From positions 1 to 64,000 of IMG/VR virus record IMGVR_UViG_3300025545_000003: a stretch of DNA of 64,000 nt; one strand, given 5' to 3'. This document shows, in pieces, positions 43,773-52,223 of the stretch (its first letter is position 1; each line of letters begins with the position of its first letter). The stretch is from a virus. Below the pieces are notes generated by a model. That model was given only the letters and a program-made list of their open reading frames with translations. It was not told where the DNA came from and did no database searches. The translations under genes and the position numbers were made by a program.

Positions 43773-44078
43773 ATGAAGCAGGAAACCCAAGAGTGCCCCC
43801 TGTGCCACCGTGACTGCCCACAGGCGATCATGACGGAGCACCACTTGAAGACCCGCAGGGTGGACAAGGACGACACGGCGATGCTGTGCCGGGAGTGCCA
43901 CAAGACGGTACACGGGCTCTTTGACAACAAGGAACTACGGGACTCGTCCAGAGGGCTGGACACGGTCGAGGGGCTGCTTGCAGACCCCTTGATCCGAAAG
44001 GCCCTCTCCCACATCAGGAAGCTCCCGCCCGGTCAGTTCATGCGGATGTATCGGGCCGGACGCCGCAAGAAGCGCTAG
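43773..44078 (+). CDS. Small HNH-type nuclease
   Basis: A 101-aa protein: CPLCHRDC, EHHLKTRRVDKDDTAMLCRECHKTVHGLFDNKEL give the His-Asn/Asp-His core with two CxxC pairs. Unlike the cassette enzymes it has its own phage-type promoter and does not share its stop with a tRNA, so it may be a phage maintenance nuclease. Confidence 0.75.
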   Translation: MKQETQECPLCHRDCPQAIMTEHHLKTRRVDKDDTAMLCRECHKTVHGLFDNKELRDSSRGLDTVEGLLADPLIRKALSHIRKLPPGQFMRMYRAGRRKKR

Positions 44079-44094
44079 ACACCAATCCAAACAT

Positions 44095-44168
44095 GCCCCG
44101 GTAGCTCAGTGGATTAGAGCACACCCCTGCGGAGGGTGGGGTCGGAGGTTCGAATCCTCTCCGGGGTA
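44095..44168 (+). tRNA. tRNA-Arg(GCG)
   Basis: Acceptor GCCCCGG/CCGGGGT; stem CACCC/GGGTG with loop CTGCGGA. Confidence 0.9.
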
Positions 44169-44173
44169 CTTGT

Positions 44174-44192
44174 GCGCCCGTAGCTTTATGGT
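44174..44192 (+). pseudogene. 5' fragment of split tRNA D
   Basis: Acceptor GCGCCCG then TAGC and a damaged D-arm. It pairs with CGGGCGT at 44829-44835. Confidence 0.6.
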
Positions 44193-44228
44193 TTCTCCTC
44201 CGGTATTATCCGGGCAACAGGAGGAACC

Positions 44229-44741
44229 ATGCCAACCTGCAAGAAATGTGGTGTCTCATTCCCCAACAGGATAACGGTTGAGGGGGGCAGGCGAAACATC
44301 TCCAGACGGAAATTCTGCCTGACATGTTCCCCTTGGGGGTCTCGAAACCGAAAAGACCTGAGTGCCCCCTCGATTACCAGCGGAGTGAAAACCTGCCCTC
44401 GGTGTGGGGACGTGAAGGAACTCACTGAGTTCTACACCAGACGGAGAGGTAAGGAGTCCGAGCCTTCCTCCTACTGTAAGGCATGCGCCGCAGAGGAAGC
44501 ACGGGGACGTATGCGGGCATTGAAAGCCCGTTGCGTTGAGTACAAGGGAGGCGGGTGCCGGGTTTGTGGGTACTCGAAAAGCCTCGCTGCGTTGGATTTC
44601 CATCACAGGGATCCCAAGGAGAAAGGTTACGGGATTTCGCAGATCCGAGGTTGGAAATTCGAACGGGTAAAGGAAGAATTAGATAAATGTGACCTTCTGT
44701 GTCGGAATTGCCACTCAGAGGTTCATGACGAGGCCCTGTAA
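44229..44741 (+). CDS. HNH homing endonuclease (cassette D)
   Basis: A 170-aa protein with two zinc ribbons (CKKCGVSFPN...CLTC; CPRCGDVKELTEFYTRR...CKAC) and an HNH core (CRVCGYSKSLAALDFHHRDP...CDLLCRNCHSEVHD). The core is clearly homologous to cassette C. GGAGG precedes ATG 44229; TATTAT at 44204 is a likely -10. The stop TAA is positions 8-10 of tRNA-Arg(TCG). Confidence 0.82.
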   Translation: MPTCKKCGVSFPNRITVEGGRRNISRRKFCLTCSPWGSRNRKDLSAPSITSGVKTCPRCGDVKELTEFYTRRRGKESEPSSYCKACAAEEARGRMRALKARCVEYKGGGCRVCGYSKSLAALDFHHRDPKEKGYGISQIRGWKFERVKEELDKCDLLCRNCHSEVHDEAL

Positions 44742-44804
44742 CCCAGTGGATAGGGTGCCTGACTTCGAATCAGGTTGTCGCAGGTTCGAGTCCTGCCAGG
44801 GCCA
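44732..44804 (+). tRNA. tRNA-Arg(TCG)
   Basis: Perfect acceptor GGCCCTG/CAGGGCC; loop CTTCGAA. Overlaps the end of endonuclease D. Confidence 0.92.
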
Positions 44805-44836
44805 TCAGGTTGGGAGTTCGAATCTCCCCGGGCGTT
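44805..44836 (+). pseudogene. 3' fragment of split tRNA D
   Basis: Variable AGGTT, T-arm GGGAG-TTCGAAT-CTCCC and acceptor CGGGCGT, matching the fragment at 44174. Confidence 0.7.
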
Positions 44837-44841
44837 CTTTT

Positions 44842-44915
44842 CAGGGGGTAGCTCAGTCTGGCAGAGTCCCGGCCTTGGACGCCGGTTGTCGCGGGTTCGA
44901 ATCCCGCCTCCCTGA
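44842..44915 (+). tRNA. tRNA-Pro(TGG)
   Basis: Perfect acceptor CAGGGGG/CTCCCTG; loop CTTGGAC; encoded CCA. Last tRNA of the array. Confidence 0.92.
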
Positions 44916-45018
44916 CCAGCCGTAGGAAAAGCGTTGATCACGTATTGTTCAGATAGGAGTATGAGGGGGAGTGCCATGACCGGCATGTCGTAATCAACAA
45001 CCCTCCGAGGAGGCGGAG

Positions 45019-45564
45019 ATGGAAACCTTGGTTTTGAGTCAGAGTTACACGCCGATAAGCCGAGTCCCGTGGCAGAAGGCCATCACATGGGTCGTGCTGG
45101 ATCGTGCCGAAGTCGTAGAAGAGTACGACGAGGCCCAGATCCGCTCCGCCTACAAGGTCTTCCCGATGCCGTCGGTTATCCGTCTGCTCCACAACGTGAC
45201 TGGCTTGTTCCGCAAGGGTGCGAAGTTCAACCGCAAGAACGTATGGCTCCGTGACAAGGGGAAGTGCCAGTACTGCGGGACCAAGGTCTCCATGTCTGAC
45301 TTCACGTTCGACCACGTCGTGCCCCAGTCCAAGGGCGGGCGCACCAAGTGGGAGAACATCGTCGTGGCCTGCTACAAGTGCAACCAGCGGAAGGGTGACC
45401 TCACCTTGGAGAAGGCACGGATGCGCCTGCGTGTCCCGCCGGTAAAGCCGAGGTCGCTGCCCGGTATGGCGTTCCCGACGTTGACGTGGGGAGACAAGAT
45501 GCCGGAGACGTGGAAGGACTACCTCGGCTCCTACAGCTACTGGAACCAGTCCCTCAAGGAATGA
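45019..45564 (+). CDS. McrA-type HNH endonuclease
   Basis: A 181-aa protein of the HNH family often found in phages and actinobacteria. LSQSYTPISRVPWQKAITWVVLDRAEVVEEYD is the usual N-terminal domain. The HNH core is VWLRDKGKCQYCGTKVSMSDFTFDHVVPQSKGGRTKWENIVVACYKCNQRKGD near 75-125. A strong terminator follows directly, so it ends the plus-strand tRNA-region transcript. It may act in DNA packaging or competition; function not settled. Confidence 0.8.
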   Translation: METLVLSQSYTPISRVPWQKAITWVVLDRAEVVEEYDEAQIRSAYKVFPMPSVIRLLHNVTGLFRKGAKFNRKNVWLRDKGKCQYCGTKVSMSDFTFDHVVPQSKGGRTKWENIVVACYKCNQRKGDLTLEKARMRLRVPPVKPRSLPGMAFPTLTWGDKMPETWKDYLGSYSYWNQSLKE

Positions 45565-45569
45565 CCTGG

Positions 45570-45604
45570 CCGGGGTCGGATTCGTCCGACCCCGGTTTCT
45601 TTCC
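45570..45604 (+). terminator. Strong Rho-independent terminator
   Basis: CCGGGGTCGGA, TTCG loop, TCCGACCCCGG (11 bp, perfect), then TTTCTTTCC. Confidence 0.9.
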
Positions 45605-45616
45605 TCTACTACCATC

Positions 45617-45645
45617 GGCTTAGCCGCCCTACTTCTAGGGTAGAG
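45617..45645 (+). promoter_or_regulatory. Phage-type promoter
   Basis: GGCTTAG, 14 nt, GGGTAGAG, just after the terminator and before the Nudix gene. Confidence 0.75.
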
Positions 45646-45664
45646 TCCCATGAGGAGGTGCTGC

Positions 45665-46240
45665 ATGGCCGGACACGATCAACTAGAACTCGACGTCGCC
45701 TATCACGGCGGACAGATCATCAACCTGACCCCCGACGCTGATTGGGTTTCTCTTCGCAAGATCGAGATCCCCTCCAAGAACATCGGATACGACTACGCCC
45801 ACGAGGAGAAGTCCCGTGGACACATCATCGCCGTGCTCCCCTTCAGGGTGTCCTACGTGAGTGGGAACCGTGAGTATCTCATCCGCTCCGAAGTGATCCC
45901 GCCGTGGGGCCTCGCTCCGCAAACGTGTGCCGTCACAGGCTCATGGGACAAGGAAGGCGAAACCTTCGATGAGGTAGCCGTTCGGGAGATGCTGGAGGAG
46001 ACCGGGTTCACCGTGACCCTCGGCGAACTGATCGACTTGGGAACCTGCCGGGGCACCAAGGCGCTGGACACCGTCTACCACCTCTACGCCGTGGACACGT
46101 CCGGGAAGATCCCGGAGGAACCGACAGGTGATGGTTCAGAGATGGAAGCCCTCGCCGGGATGCTTTGGGTAGAGTCGTTGGTGGACGTGGAGGATCCCCT
46201 GGTCCCCACGATGTTCCTTCGTCTTCAGTCCAAGGGGTAG
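45665..46240 (+). CDS. Nudix hydrolase
   Basis: A 191-aa protein starting at ATG 45665 behind GAGGAGG. The Nudix box is GSWDKEGETFDEVAVREMLEETG near residue 99; the first segment has one residue more than the canonical G-x5-E, while RE-xx-EE-x-G is intact. It probably hydrolyses a nucleoside diphosphate derivative. ADP-ribose or NADH would fit this phage, but the substrate is open. It is followed after three bases by an HD phosphohydrolase. Confidence 0.75.
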   Translation: MAGHDQLELDVAYHGGQIINLTPDADWVSLRKIEIPSKNIGYDYAHEEKSRGHIIAVLPFRVSYVSGNREYLIRSEVIPPWGLAPQTCAVTGSWDKEGETFDEVAVREMLEETGFTVTLGELIDLGTCRGTKALDTVYHLYAVDTSGKIPEEPTGDGSEMEALAGMLWVESLVDVEDPLVPTMFLRLQSKG

Positions 46241-46243
46241 CGG

Positions 46244-46870
46244 ATGGCTCACAAGATCAAGCCCACAGATATCACCCTCGCCCACAGACGCCCTCCAACG
46301 TGGAAGGGCTGGATCCCAACCTTCACCGGAGACGGGTTCAACGTCCTGAAACCCGAGGTAGACCAGATCCGATTGGAGGACCTGGCCCACGGCCTCGCCT
46401 TCAAGTTCCGGTACGCTGGACAGACGACGCCCGTGACGGTCGCCGAGCACTCCATCATGGTTTCAAGGGTGATCGGGATTCTGTGGCCCGAGTCCAAAGA
46501 GATGGCGGGCGGCCTACTCCATGACTCCTGCCAAGCGTACCTGCACGACATCCAGAGTCCCGTCCGGCGATACGCCCGCATGGATCTCCCCCACGGAGAG
46601 AGCATCCCGTGGGACAAGCTAGAGGCCAAGGTCAACGGGATCATCGCCAAGGCGTTGGGGCTGGAGCCCCGATTCTGGGCCACCGCTACGGTGAAGGCTG
46701 CGAACCTGCTGGCAGTAGTGATCGAACGCAGGGACTGTGCGGTCCTCTCAAGGCAGACCCGCAAGGGCCTCCCCAAGCTGCCGGAGGAGATCGACCACCT
46801 GCATCTGTCCTACTTGTCGCCGGAGGATGCACAGGAAGCGTTCTTGGCCGAGTACAGCAGCCTGACCTAG
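46244..46870 (+). CDS. HD-domain phosphohydrolase (YfbR-like)
   Basis: A 208-aa HD protein: YAGQTTPVTVAEHSIMVS near residue 57 (first His), GGLLHDSCQAYLHDIQSPVR near 87 (HD plus second HD-like). This resembles the 5'-deoxynucleotidase / HD hydrolase type. It would act on nucleotides. Its stop overlaps the convergent gene. Confidence 0.7.
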   Translation: MAHKIKPTDITLAHRRPPTWKGWIPTFTGDGFNVLKPEVDQIRLEDLAHGLAFKFRYAGQTTPVTVAEHSIMVSRVIGILWPESKEMAGGLLHDSCQAYLHDIQSPVRRYARMDLPHGESIPWDKLEAKVNGIIAKALGLEPRFWATATVKAANLLAVVIERRDCAVLSRQTRKGLPKLPEEIDHLHLSYLSPEDAQEAFLAEYSSLT

Positions 46871-47079
46871 TCCTCTTCCTCTGCCACGTCGACGGTGATC
46901 TCCTTCTCAGGGACCAACTCCAACAGGTCTTCCGCAATATCGCCGATCAGGTCAGCGTTCTCTGCCAGTTGTACCCGCTGAACCACGACGGTCTCTTCCG
47001 TCCCTGCGGTAGCGGCCTTCAACAAGGCCGAGAACTCTTTGAGGAGTGAGATCCTCTTGGCAAGCGCACGCTGGTTCAT
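46867..47079 (-). CDS. Small acidic protein, 70 aa
   Basis: Start at ATG 47079 (MNQRALAKRISLLKEF) with GGGGG upstream. Helical, ending in an acidic tail (ITVDVAEEED). It is the last gene of the long minus-strand block and overlaps the plus-strand HD gene by 4 nt at its end. Function unknown. Confidence 0.55.
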   Translation of the reverse strand: MNQRALAKRISLLKEFSALLKAATAGTEETVVVQRVQLAENADLIGDIAEDLLELVPEKEITVDVAEEED

Positions 47080-47534
47080 GGTTCCCCCGTAATGGCTCTG
47101 CACGCCGCCCTGAGTGCCCCCTGGAGCGTTTGCTCTGCGATGTGGGCATCGTCGGGCAGGAACGGCCCCTTGCAGCCCCAGCAGTCATTCTCGGGGCAAT
47201 CAGGGTCCGTGTAGAACACAGGCTCGAGACTGAAGGCGTTGGCGTTGTCCAACAGGGCCTCTGCGTCGTTCGCCTCTACGAACAGGTCGGCGTAGGACTG
47301 GAGGAGCGTGGCCTTCAGGACAGGGTCCATGGTGAAGCCCGTCTCACAACACCCCGTGCGGAGGATGCCGAGGCGGCTGTCCCCGTTGTGCTTGCCGTGG
47401 ATGTAGGAGTGCCGAGTGCAACGACCCCACAGGGCGTGCAGGGACGGGAACTCTCCCCGCTTGCACAGGCCGCAGTGAGGCTTGATCTGGTAGCCTACAT
47501 CCCGAAGGGTCTGGAACTTCATCTCGTCGGGCAT
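47076..47534 (-). CDS. Cys-rich hypothetical protein, 152 aa
   Basis: AGGAGGAG precedes ATG 47534. CGLCKRGEFPSLHALWGRCTRHSYIHGKHNG and a later C...C...CWGCKGP give several potential zinc ligands. No family recognised. Confidence 0.6.
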   Translation of the reverse strand: MPDEMKFQTLRDVGYQIKPHCGLCKRGEFPSLHALWGRCTRHSYIHGKHNGDSRLGILRTGCCETGFTMDPVLKATLLQSYADLFVEANDAEALLDNANAFSLEPVFYTDPDCPENDCWGCKGPFLPDDAHIAEQTLQGALRAACRAITGEP

Positions 47535-47544
47535 GTTCTCCTCC

Positions 47545-48030
47545 TCAGTACAGGGCGAGCACCACGATAGGCCAGAGGAAGGCCAGATGCCATAGTTGGT
47601 CAATGACCAGCACGAGGGACGGGCGGAACAGGAGCGGGGTCGTGATGAATTCATAGTTGGGGAATATGTCGGTCGGGACTTGGACATCAGTGCCCGTGAA
47701 GCTGCCGTCGTCCTCCGGTATCCGCATCGAAGTCATGCGGCGGAGGTACTTCGCCCACAGGAACACCACGAGGTAGGTGTCCCCGATGAAGTGGCTGACG
47801 TACAGGAGCAGGAAGCCCAACACCATCTCCCACGACTCCAGCCCGTACAGGTAGAAAGCCGGGATGAACATCACGGAGTAAATCAGGCAGTGGAGCGCCA
47901 GAATCCCGAACTTGTGGGACTTGGCCTCCGCCATCTTCTCGGTCTGGGTCAGCCAGTCGGCCACGAAATGCCAGAACACGAGGGGGACGAACAGGCCACC
48001 CGCTAGTGCGATGGTTTCAAGGGTGATCAT
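47545..48030 (-). CDS. DUF3307-like membrane protein
   Basis: A 161-aa multi-span membrane protein with about five helices. FWHFVADWLTQTEKMAEAK near residue 19 and YVSHFIGDTYL near 78 resemble the His/Asp pattern of DUF3307 proteins found in bacteria and phages. No activity is established. It overlaps its upstream neighbour by 4 nt. Confidence 0.6.
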   Translation of the reverse strand: MITLETIALAGGLFVPLVFWHFVADWLTQTEKMAEAKSHKFGILALHCLIYSVMFIPAFYLYGLESWEMVLGFLLLYVSHFIGDTYLVVFLWAKYLRRMTSMRIPEDDGSFTGTDVQVPTDIFPNYEFITTPLLFRPSLVLVIDQLWHLAFLWPIVVLALY

Positions 48031-48371
48031 GGTTTCTCCCTTGGGTGTTCCTCAACGACCACCCCGATGACAGACCCGCAGTAGGATGAGAACACACGCT
48101 TGACGTCGCCGTTCCCGAACTGCATCAGGCCGTCCTTCAGGAAGATGGCAGGGCCCTGGTAGTGGGTGTCTTGGACGTAGCAGACGGAGGATTGCTCGAA
48201 CCAGTCTACCCGAGGGTGGCTGGCGAACCGGACACGCAGGGTCTCCCCGGTGTTCGGGTGTTGGATAGTGGCCCACACATCCTCATCTGCCCGGAGCGCT
48301 CGTACCTTGTCCTGCGGCAGGGGGAAACACTGAGGTTTCTTGTGTCTCTTGTCGTGTCCGGGTTTGGGCAT
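48027..48371 (-). CDS. Hypothetical protein, 114 aa
   Basis: Start at ATG 48371 (MPKPGHDKRHKKPQCF), one base after the preceding gene's stop, with GAGG upstream. Basic N-terminus, beta-rich remainder. Family not recognised. Confidence 0.55.
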   Translation of the reverse strand: MPKPGHDKRHKKPQCFPLPQDKVRALRADEDVWATIQHPNTGETLRVRFASHPRVDWFEQSSVCYVQDTHYQGPAIFLKDGLMQFGNGDVKRVFSSYCGSVIGVVVEEHPREKP

Positions 48372-48372
48372 G

Positions 48373-49101
48373 TCAGCCTCGTAGCTTGGCGAGGATGCCT
48401 GGTAGGTCACTCATGGGTCGGAAAGAGGGCTTCCCCATGCGGTGAGCCATGTAGTTGCAGCCGGGGTGGATCGGATTCGGCCCCACGGCAGGCTTGTCGT
48501 CCACGAACTGCCCCGTCCACCCGCACTTGGTGCAGATGTACACGTCCAGGTCGGGACAGGCCAACAGGTCGCCCCTGTGGATGAAGTTCTCCGGGGTCTC
48601 TCCGTTCTCGAACAGCTTGGTCGCTGCCAGCACGGCCCAAGCCTTGTCGCTGGAGTGGATCTCCCCGTAGAAGGTCAGGAGGACGTCGGGCCGCACGACC
48701 TTCGAACCGTCAGGCAACTCCAGCGTGGGGTAGTCCCCGACGAAGAAGTCGATGGTCAGGCGGTACTCCGGGTGCTTCTTGTCGTCCACGACCCGCTCGT
48801 ACCGGCGGAAGTCCTCTGCGCTGGGCAGGCGGTCGTACTTCGTATTGACCTTCTTGTACCCCAGGACGCTCAGGAGGCCCATGACGGTGCCTACTGCCTC
48901 CTTCGGGCAGTGTATGTCCACGTCCTTGTGATCGTGGGCGTGCTTGCGTTCAGCGTGGCCTGGGGGCGAGAGCAGGTGCCAAGCCCAACCGCCAGAGAAC
49001 ACGACGAAGGGCTTGAGAGGTTCCATGTCCGTTGCATAGGCGTCGATCTTGTACTGGTGCCAGCACTCGCCGTACCGCTCAGGGTTGTGTGGATCAGCCA
49101 T
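48373..49101 (-). CDS. Nucleotidyltransferase-like protein
   Basis: A 242-aa protein with VVFSGGWAWHLLSP near residue 33, HKDVDIHCPKEA near 57 and LTIDFFVGD near 113. This is the GG...DxD...D layout of the polymerase-beta-type nucleotidyltransferase fold, as in AbiEii/MNT-like proteins. VLAATKLFENGETPENFIHRGDL near 157 resembles the helical part of those families. A C-terminal CTKCGW finger is extra. Activity inferred only. Confidence 0.55.
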   Translation of the reverse strand: MADPHNPERYGECWHQYKIDAYATDMEPLKPFVVFSGGWAWHLLSPPGHAERKHAHDHKDVDIHCPKEAVGTVMGLLSVLGYKKVNTKYDRLPSAEDFRRYERVVDDKKHPEYRLTIDFFVGDYPTLELPDGSKVVRPDVLLTFYGEIHSSDKAWAVLAATKLFENGETPENFIHRGDLLACPDLDVYICTKCGWTGQFVDDKPAVGPNPIHPGCNYMAHRMGKPSFRPMSDLPGILAKLRG

Positions 49102-49104
49102 CTG

Positions 49105-49365
49105 TCAATCCTTATCAAACATGCGGTCGAGCGACCGGCTCATTGAATCCAAGGACTTCGACATCTCCGCCATGGACTCGTCGAACGCTGCGAGGGCCTT
49201 CTTGCCCTCCGGGCTCTCCGGGTCGATGTCCTTGCCGTTGACACGCAGGACAGTCACCTCGCCGTTCTCTCGAACGACCTTGGTGGAGGTGGACTCGAAA
49301 ACCTCCCGGTCGATGGGGTTTATGACCCTCTTCAGGCGGCGGAAGGCTCGTCCAAGGGCACTCAT
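49105..49365 (-). CDS. Hypothetical protein, 86 aa
   Basis: Start at ATG 49365, overlapping the upstream stop (ATGA). It ends in a heptad-like Ser/Met/Leu run (MAEMSKSLDSMSRSLDRMF), so a short coiled coil is likely. Probably a partner of the coiled-coil membrane protein encoded just upstream. Confidence 0.55.
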   Translation of the reverse strand: MSALGRAFRRLKRVINPIDREVFESTSTKVVRENGEVTVLRVNGKDIDPESPEGKKALAAFDESMAEMSKSLDSMSRSLDRMFDKD

Positions 49366-50297
49366 TTCAGGGCATCTCCGATCTCTTCCCAAAGGCCGTC
49401 GTCGTCCATCGAGGTGCCCGAAAGGGCGTCCCTCGTGTCCGAGATGACCTCAAGGTCGTCAATGACGGACACGTCTACGAGGTTGTCCACCGTGGTGTCG
49501 AGCAGCTTGCTGGACACGTCGGCCATACCCGCCGACCGAACCTGCTGGTTCACCTTCTCGATGTGGTGGGCGATGCCTTCGGCCTGTGCCACGGCCAGCC
49601 CCTCACGGCGTTCCAGCTTGGGGATCGACTCCACCTTGGACTTCAGGGTACGGAGGCGCTCGCTGATCACGATCCGGGTGCTGGGGTCGGCCTCTGCGGC
49701 CTGTTCCCGTAGACGCCCGAACTCCGTCCGCAGGCTGTCCTTGTCCATACGGAGGAGGGCGGCCTTGGCATCCTTGGCCGTGTTGTGCAGGGCCAGCCAG
49801 TTGTTGATCATCTCGTCCAGCTTCCTGATCTGGCTGGTGGAGATCGAACTCTTGCGAACGTCATGCAGCTTGCGGAGTTCGTGGACGACCTCGCACATCC
49901 GCAGGAACGTCCGCTTGTGCTCCATCGTGCTGTCTTGGTTACGGACTCGCCGGTAACCGCTGTCCGGGTTCAGGTCTAGCTGGTGCCATGCCACGTCTAC
50001 ACCGAACACGGCACCGAGGAACCCAAGGGATTGATCAGGCTCCAACCCCCACAGGGAGCGGAGGTAGTACCAGCGCTGCTCATCCACGTCCTCGGTCTTG
50101 GCGGTCACCGTGAGGAACCGCTGGACGAGGGCTAGGTCGGGAAGGATCCACAGGAAGGCGACCTCAATCCCGAGCACCACGAACAACCCCGTCATGCCAC
50201 CCGAGGCGAGTCCGATGACAATGCCTCCTGCGAGGAATGACAGGTTGAGCCAATGCGTCAGGAAGGCCATCCGGTAGTTGGGGGTTTTATCGGACAC
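49362..50297 (-). CDS. Coiled-coil membrane protein (XpaC-like layout)
   Basis: A 311-aa protein with two N-terminal transmembrane helices (LSFLAGGIVIGLASGG and LFVVLGIEVAFLWILPDLAL) and a long helical, probably coiled-coil, cytoplasmic part with a basic/acidic heptad pattern. The layout resembles XpaC-type proteins that accompany TelA and toxic-anion genes, but similarity at sequence level cannot be judged here. It lies next to the ABC importer genes and may belong to the same system. Confidence 0.5.
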   Translation of the reverse strand: MSDKTPNYRMAFLTHWLNLSFLAGGIVIGLASGGMTGLFVVLGIEVAFLWILPDLALVQRFLTVTAKTEDVDEQRWYYLRSLWGLEPDQSLGFLGAVFGVDVAWHQLDLNPDSGYRRVRNQDSTMEHKRTFLRMCEVVHELRKLHDVRKSSISTSQIRKLDEMINNWLALHNTAKDAKAALLRMDKDSLRTEFGRLREQAAEADPSTRIVISERLRTLKSKVESIPKLERREGLAVAQAEGIAHHIEKVNQQVRSAGMADVSSKLLDTTVDNLVDVSVIDDLEVISDTRDALSGTSMDDDGLWEEIGDALK

Positions 50298-50306
50298 GGG
50301 GGCCTC

Positions 50307-51338
50307 CTAAACGCTGATGGTCAACTCACCGCCACTGTCAGAAGCCTCTGAGGCGTCACTGATCAGGTGCAGGATCTTGGCTTCCAGACCGGCATACTCC
50401 GGCGTGTGCTTCCAGTCCTCCGGCCTGTTCGCAGGCAGTCGGATGTCGCCAGCGATGGTAGCCGGTCGGGTGGAGAGCACGATGATGCGGTCGGCCAGAT
50501 CGAGGGCACGGCGCACGTTGTGCGTCACGAACAGGATAAGGCAGGGGTACTTGTCCCGCAAGCGCACGATGATCTCTTGCATCGCCTTGCTGGACGTCGG
50601 GTCGAGGGCGCTGAACGGCTCGTCCATGCACAGGATCTTGGGCTCAACGACCAGCGAGGTAGCGAGGCTACACCGCTGCTTCATCCCACCCGAAAGCTGA
50701 TGCGGGAACTGGTGAAGGGAGTCACCCAACCCGACCTCTTTCAGCAGGGTGATGGCCTTGGCCTCGATCTCCTTGTAGGGATCCGAACACGGGATCTTCA
50801 GGCGGGTGGCCTCAAAGCGGTCACCGATGGCCGCTACGAAGTCCTGCGCCACCTCCCAGGGCCAACGGGGCCGGGGGCCGAACAGGAACGGCTTGAAGGA
50901 GAGCATGACGTTGCCCAACACGGACAGCCACGGGACCAGCACAGGGCTCTGGAACACCGTGACGACGTCGTCGTGCGGGGTCAGCACGGCCTCTCCGTTG
51001 ATGCAGCACTCGCCCACCGTCGGCATCCGAATGCCTCTGGGGTGCATGCCGGACACCATCCGCAGGAGGGTGGACTTGCCGCAGCCGGACGGCCCGAGGA
51101 TGGCGATGGTCTGGTTGCCCTCCACCGTGAAGGTGATGTCCTTGACCACCTCGACCAGTTCGCCGTCGTTCCTGAAGGTCTGCCCGCAGCCCTTGAAGTC
51201 CAGCTTCAGGTCGCTGCCCTTGGCCGCCACGGGGGCGGGAACGGGAGCCGGGGTAGCCGCCACAGGGGCAGCGGGTGCGGCGAAAGCCTCGTCGATGGAG
51301 ACGTGTCCGTCTCCGGTGTTGTCCGCTGTGCCGCTCAT
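50307..51338 (-). CDS. ABC transporter ATPase (nitrate/taurine/sulfonate type)
   Basis: A 343-aa ATPase. Walker A GPSGCGKST near residue 92, Q-loop VFQSP near 138, signature LSGGMKQR near 228, Walker B ILCMDEPF near 248 and H-loop THN near 283 are all intact. The order and spacing match SsuB/TauB/NrtD-like importers. An Ala/Pro-rich 40-residue N-terminal extension is unusual. Start ATG 51338 follows GGGAGCG and overlaps the permease stop by 4 nt. Confidence 0.85.
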   Translation of the reverse strand: MSGTADNTGDGHVSIDEAFAAPAAPVAATPAPVPAPVAAKGSDLKLDFKGCGQTFRNDGELVEVVKDITFTVEGNQTIAILGPSGCGKSTLLRMVSGMHPRGIRMPTVGECCINGEAVLTPHDDVVTVFQSPVLVPWLSVLGNVMLSFKPFLFGPRPRWPWEVAQDFVAAIGDRFEATRLKIPCSDPYKEIEAKAITLLKEVGLGDSLHQFPHQLSGGMKQRCSLATSLVVEPKILCMDEPFSALDPTSSKAMQEIIVRLRDKYPCLILFVTHNVRRALDLADRIIVLSTRPATIAGDIRLPANRPEDWKHTPEYAGLEAKILHLISDASEASDSGGELTISV

Positions 51339-52213
51339 GCTTCGCTCCCTTGGTTCAACATCGGGACGACCTTCTTGATGACCCGGAACAGGTAGTCGGA
51401 AAGCACCCCGAGGATCAGGATAATGAGGATCGCAGCGTAGACCCTCGGTGTATTTTGGAACCGCTGTGCGTTGGCTTCCATAGCCCCGAGGCCGGTGGTG
51501 ACGTTCATCACCTCCGCTGCTACGAGGTACGTCCACGCTACGCCCGTACACAGGCGGATGCCGTCCCACAGACGGGGCAGCGCTGACGGCAGGACGTAGT
51601 ACCAGAGCGTTCCCATGGGGCGGAACCCCATGTCGACCGCCTTGTCGATGATCAGGGGCGGCACGTTCCTCACGGCGTCAAACGCCGCAGGGATAATGAA
51701 CACGATGGTGCCGAAGGCGAGGAAGCTGATCTTCATCTGCTCCTCGATCCCGTAGATCAGGATGAACAGCGGGGCGAAGGCCATGATCGGGGCGTTCCGC
51801 ATGGGCATCACGAGGGCCTGTAGCAGACTCTCAAACCACCCGAAGGCCCCCATGAAGATCCCGATGGGGATCCCGAACAGGCACGCCCAAAACAACGCCA
51901 AGAAGATGCGCTTCAAGCTGAAGCCCGCCCCTTGGATTGCGCTGGAGTGGACGAAGGTGTCCCACCCCGGCTGGATGTCCCGCCATTCGCCCTTGGTCCC
52001 CTCCACGAGTGTCTGCGGGGGTGCGTCCACGAACGCTTCCGCCAGCGCCCCGAAGGTTGCCTTGGGGGAAGGGAGGAAGTTGGGATTCACCAGTTCAAGC
52101 TTGGTCACGGCTACCCATGCCAGCAGGAACAGGACAAGCCCCGCGACCGGGAGCACATAGCGCATGCTCCCGGTCGTAGGCGTGCAGATGTACTTCGCAG
52201 AGTGGGCCGACAT
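51335..52213 (-). CDS. ABC transporter permease (SsuC/TauC type)
   Basis: A 292-aa inner-membrane permease with about six helices. EVMNVTTGLGAMEANAQRF near residue 221 is the EAA loop that contacts the ATPase. The N-terminus (YVLPVAGLVLFLLAWVAVTKLELVNPNFLPSP) is typical of SsuC/TauC. An insertion near 60-95 is unlike the bacterial proteins I know. It forms an operon with the ATPase and the binding protein. Confidence 0.82.
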   Translation of the reverse strand: MSAHSAKYICTPTTGSMRYVLPVAGLVLFLLAWVAVTKLELVNPNFLPSPKATFGALAEAFVDAPPQTLVEGTKGEWRDIQPGWDTFVHSSAIQGAGFSLKRIFLALFWACLFGIPIGIFMGAFGWFESLLQALVMPMRNAPIMAFAPLFILIYGIEEQMKISFLAFGTIVFIIPAAFDAVRNVPPLIIDKAVDMGFRPMGTLWYYVLPSALPRLWDGIRLCTGVAWTYLVAAEVMNVTTGLGAMEANAQRFQNTPRVYAAILIILILGVLSDYLFRVIKKVVPMLNQGSEA

Positions 52214-52223
52214 GATCGCCCTC

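Noticed and set aside
32470-44836. Group I introns with endonuclease genes in the anticodon loops
   Set aside because: No P/Q/R/S core was recognised, the inserts are nearly filled by the gene, and each contains an intact tRNA. The 3' anticodon stems of the outer tRNAs are also not preserved.
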